Positions 61,301-64,000 of a DNA stretch of 64,000 bases are shown in pieces. The notes under the pieces were generated by a model, which saw only the letters and a list, made by a program, of their open reading frames with translations, made no database searches and was not told the origin of the DNA. The DNA is from Pneumocystis sp. 'macacae'. Taxonomy: Eukaryota; Ascomycota; Pneumocystomycetes; Pneumocystales; Pneumocystaceae. Each line of letters begins with the position of its first letter. Position 1 is the stretch's first letter. Location of the stretch: assembly GCA_018127085.1 (NCBI GenBank), contig CM030732.1:1-64000 (forward strand). Direction: 5' to 3'. The translations under genes were made by a program, and so were the position numbers.

Positions 61301-62032
61301 GTAATTATTAAATTAAGAAATAATATATTTACAAAAATTTTCTAGATCTGGTTATTCCAATCTAAGAAATCGGAATATATTTTAATTTCAAATGAAAAAT
61401 ATTCTATAAGATGTCTTTTAAATGTGATTTGTATTTCAGAAAAATTTTATTGTTATCTATTAATAGCATCTACTGATGGATTTATAACAATATGGGATAT
61501 AAGTAATTATATTAAATCTTTGGATATTAACATAGTTCAAAATAATTTTTTTCCTCAACCTATTTGGAAAAATCAATTACATCAATTAAGTATTAAATCA
61601 ATGATATTACGCCGTATAAGAGGTAAAAAATATAAATAAATAATAATAATAATAAATATTTTAGACGGGAAGTATTTGTTAATTACAGGTGGTGATGATA
61701 ATAAAATAAATTTGACAGAAATTATTGTAAAACTAGATTCAGGTTCTTATAAGATATCATGTAACATTATTATCGATAAATTTAATGCACATAATTCATC
61801 TATAACTGGTTTAGTACTTAGTAAATCAAAATTACTAATTTCTATAGCAATTGACCAAAAGTTAAAAATATGGAAAATTGGTTCATCACAATTAATTTTT
61901 CTTTCAGAATTTTATACATATGTTGCTGATCCTTGTGGAATATCTATTGCTAAAGTCGTAAACAAAGAAATTTTAGTTGTTTATGGAATTGGATTAGAAG
62001 TTTTTTCATTCAATACTTTAATTTCTATATAA
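58381..62032 (+). CDS. RTT10: WD40 protein WDR6/Rtt10 (tRNA 2'-O-methylation partner)
   Basis: Homologue of human WDR6 and yeast Rtt10 (Trm734), the WD40 partner of the Trm7/FTSJ1 methyltransferase that modifies wobble position 34 of certain tRNAs; also linked to endosomal recycling. Supporting text: GFHGPITVLVF and GQGPYIKIYD near the start, [69 protein letters not shown], and late LITGGDDNKINLTEI with DPCGISIAKV and VVYGIGLEVF at the C terminus. Exons read clearly at 58,381-58,434, 58,481-58,643, 58,678 to about 59,444, and then through many short exons to the stop at 62,030-62,032; I did not fix all of the later borders. Stops between 59,461 and 61,680 fall in introns. Confidence 0.82.
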
Positions 62033-62178
62033 TTATAATACATTAAAAATTATTTGTAAATCGAAAATCGATCAAAATATTATAATTTTATATTCTATAA
62101 AAAGAATTAATTAACGAATCATCAATACTATTGTATTTCACTGATTTAAGTGTTTTTTTATGAATAGATTAAAAAACA

Positions 62179-64000
62179 ATGAGCCTTGAGAAAATACAAT
62201 ATAATAAAAAAATAAATCAAGTGATTCAAGATGCCCTTTCGCAATTTAGACAAGATCATAACGAGTTTGTTAAAGTATGTAAATTAATATTATATAGAAT
62301 TTCTTTAATTCTTCGAAGAATGAATTGAATATTGCTCGAAATACAATTCAACATAATCAAAATATACAATGGTTTAACGGTCTAGATAAAAATATAATAA
62401 AAAATGAGTTTTTTGTTCCGGAGTCTACTTCTCATAATAAAAAAATAGCTTTCCATATTAAAGTAGTCTTTTTATTCTATAATTGATATACTAAAAAACT
62501 AGAGTTTTAATCATTTAAAAACTAATACTTGTATTTTTCAAAAATTAATTAATATTGAAGATATACCAGGACTCCCGAAATATAAAGAGAACACACCATT
62601 AAGACTTAATGTTATTAAAAATGATGAAGAAGCTCTTCGATTTATACCTTATATTGGAGAAGGCAATGAAGACAGTGATCTTAATTTACATGAGACATTT
62701 GATATTAAAATAAAAACTCAAAATAAAGAAAGAATTATAGAAAGAATGTATTCAAATTTTCATCATCTTTTTTAACTTGTTTTATAGTGGCAAGTGACTT
62801 ATCAAATATTTTAGTTAAAATACTGTCAGAATGCGAAATTACTCTTTCATTACTTTATGATTACTATCTAGATTCTAGAACTAATATTGAGATCCCTCAT
62901 GATTTTAAAGAAGACTGGATTTCCTTTTTAAAACATTGCAAAAAAAATTCTTCTAAAATCGCTTTAAATGAAAAATATTATTGTATTGTTGAAATTTTTT
63001 CTTCTTCATGGAATTATTACATGCCTGTAGAACTATGGATAACTATACAATGGTAATCTAACATATATTTTTATATATCAAACTAACAATATTTAGGATA
63101 AATAAAACATCTAAGTTTTGTACAAGAGAGAAGTATTTTTTATTAGATTTTCATCTTCAATATTAATAAAACAGGACTACTGTATTGAAACCATCAAGTT
63201 CTGATCCTTTAGATTCTTATTCGCAGCTATTATGTATTTTTTGTTATGTAAATGAATGTCCTTATCACGGTAAATATACCATACAATAAAAATAATTTTC
63301 ATTATTAATAGGTTCTTTTGTTACACGGCTTCCGGATCTTTCTTTCCAAATGGAAGAACCTTATGATAAAGAAATACCTTGTTCTGAAACGTGTATTTTA
63401 AATGTATATTATCTAAGTATCCGATATATAAAATATTTAACATTCGAAGGCGTCAGCATCTAAAGATATTTCACAATCTGAATGGACACCTGATGACATA
63501 TCTATTTTAGCAAGTTCTGTAAAAGTTTTGAATACAAACCCTAGGCATTCATGTTTAATTGCATTAGGTTTAAATAGAACCTGTATAGAGGTTTATTAAC
63601 AATAAGTAATATTTCAAATACTAATTTATAGATATTTAATAAAATAAATGACGATTCCTTTAAAACATTTTTTAAAGATTTTCGTAAAATAAATAATATA
63701 GAAAATCCTTTAAAAAATAATAAAATAATAACTTATCAAAAGGTATTAGGTAAAAGAAAAAGATGGACATCATATCCAGATGACTGCGATAAAAGCGGAT
63801 TAAGTACAAAAAGAGCAGAATTAAAACCTTGTGACCATTTAGGTTTTTGTGACGAAAATTGTCTATGTGTACAAAATAGAGTGTTTTGCGAAAAATTCTG
63901 TCTTTGTCCTAACAATTGTCCAAGAAGATGGCTAGGATGTGTATGCAAAGCCAACAAATGTAGTACTTGGGCATGTGAATGTGTGAAATGGAAGCGAGAA
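62179..64000 (+). CDS. EZH2: EZH2/KMT6-type histone H3K27 methyltransferase, 5' part
   Basis: Catalytic subunit of Polycomb repressive complex 2 by domain order. The visible part starts MSLEKIQYNKKINQVIQD (first exon 62,179 to about 62,274) and continues over several short introns. Zinc-binding text follows, QLLCIFCYVNECPYHGSF (about 63,220-63,320, as in the EZH2 MCSS region), then a SANT-like block EWTPDDISILASSVKVLN...IALGLNRTCIEIFNKI (about 63,480-63,640). Next comes the CXC pre-SET domain CDHLGFCDENCLCVQNRVFCEKFC...CPRRWLGC (about 63,830-64,000). The SET domain should follow outside the window. The Cys pattern of the CXC domain is intact as far as it can be read. It lies 146 bp after RTT10, same strand. 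Confidence 0.85.

Overview
The window is a chromosome end of a Pneumocystis species (Ascomycota, Taphrinomycotina). The left half carries large Cys-, Lys- and Glu-rich proteins with the Thr/Ser-rich tail and C-terminal motif of Pneumocystis major surface glycoproteins (MSG). Two of them begin with the ARAVKR motif of the conserved recombination junction element (CRJE). The right half is AT-rich, with compact core genes broken by many GT-AG introns of about 35-50 nt, which suits the genus. I cannot fix the species. All exon borders below were joined by hand and checked only for reading-frame closure.

Layout. (1) 1-3,500: gene-free, pyrimidine-rich tandem DNA, then GC-rich spacer. (2) 3,526-34,030: an MSG array, all on the minus strand, reading towards the left end. 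The outermost two members are full-length CRJE genes without an ATG, i.e. silent donors. Further in are MSGs with their own signal-peptide exon: two long (10,954-14,208 and 20,003-23,213) and two short without a GPI tail (15,768-17,791 and 25,437-27,414). Decayed MSG relics lie at about 18.35-19.85, 28.5-31.4 and 33.8-34.0 kb. A GGGGTAAA-containing spacer element recurs on the 3' side of most members. (3) 34,030-35,690: very AT-rich, no gene seen. (4) 35,690-64,000: core genes: UTP4 (+), CFT2/CPSF100 (-), a BolA protein (+), PIL1 eisosome (-), GAB1/PIG-U (+), NAT4/NAA40 (-), intron-bearing tRNA-Gln (+), SAM37/metaxin-like (+), MEF1 (-), an unrecognised small gene (-), RPS11 (-), SPC7/KNL1 (-), WDR6/RTT10 (+) and the 5' part of an EZH2/KMT6 histone methyltransferase (+), cut by the window end.

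How it fits together. The CRJE genes can be expressed only after recombining into the single UCS expression site, which is not in this window. The leader-bearing MSGs should be expressed in place. The array looks built from repeated modules (long leader MSG, short MSG, CRJE-type relic) that become more diverged, AT-rich and broken with distance from the left end. The core genes serve unrelated housekeeping roles. The most notable are the Polycomb-type methyltransferase, a candidate silencer of subtelomeric chromatin, and a 9-nt microexon in MEF1.
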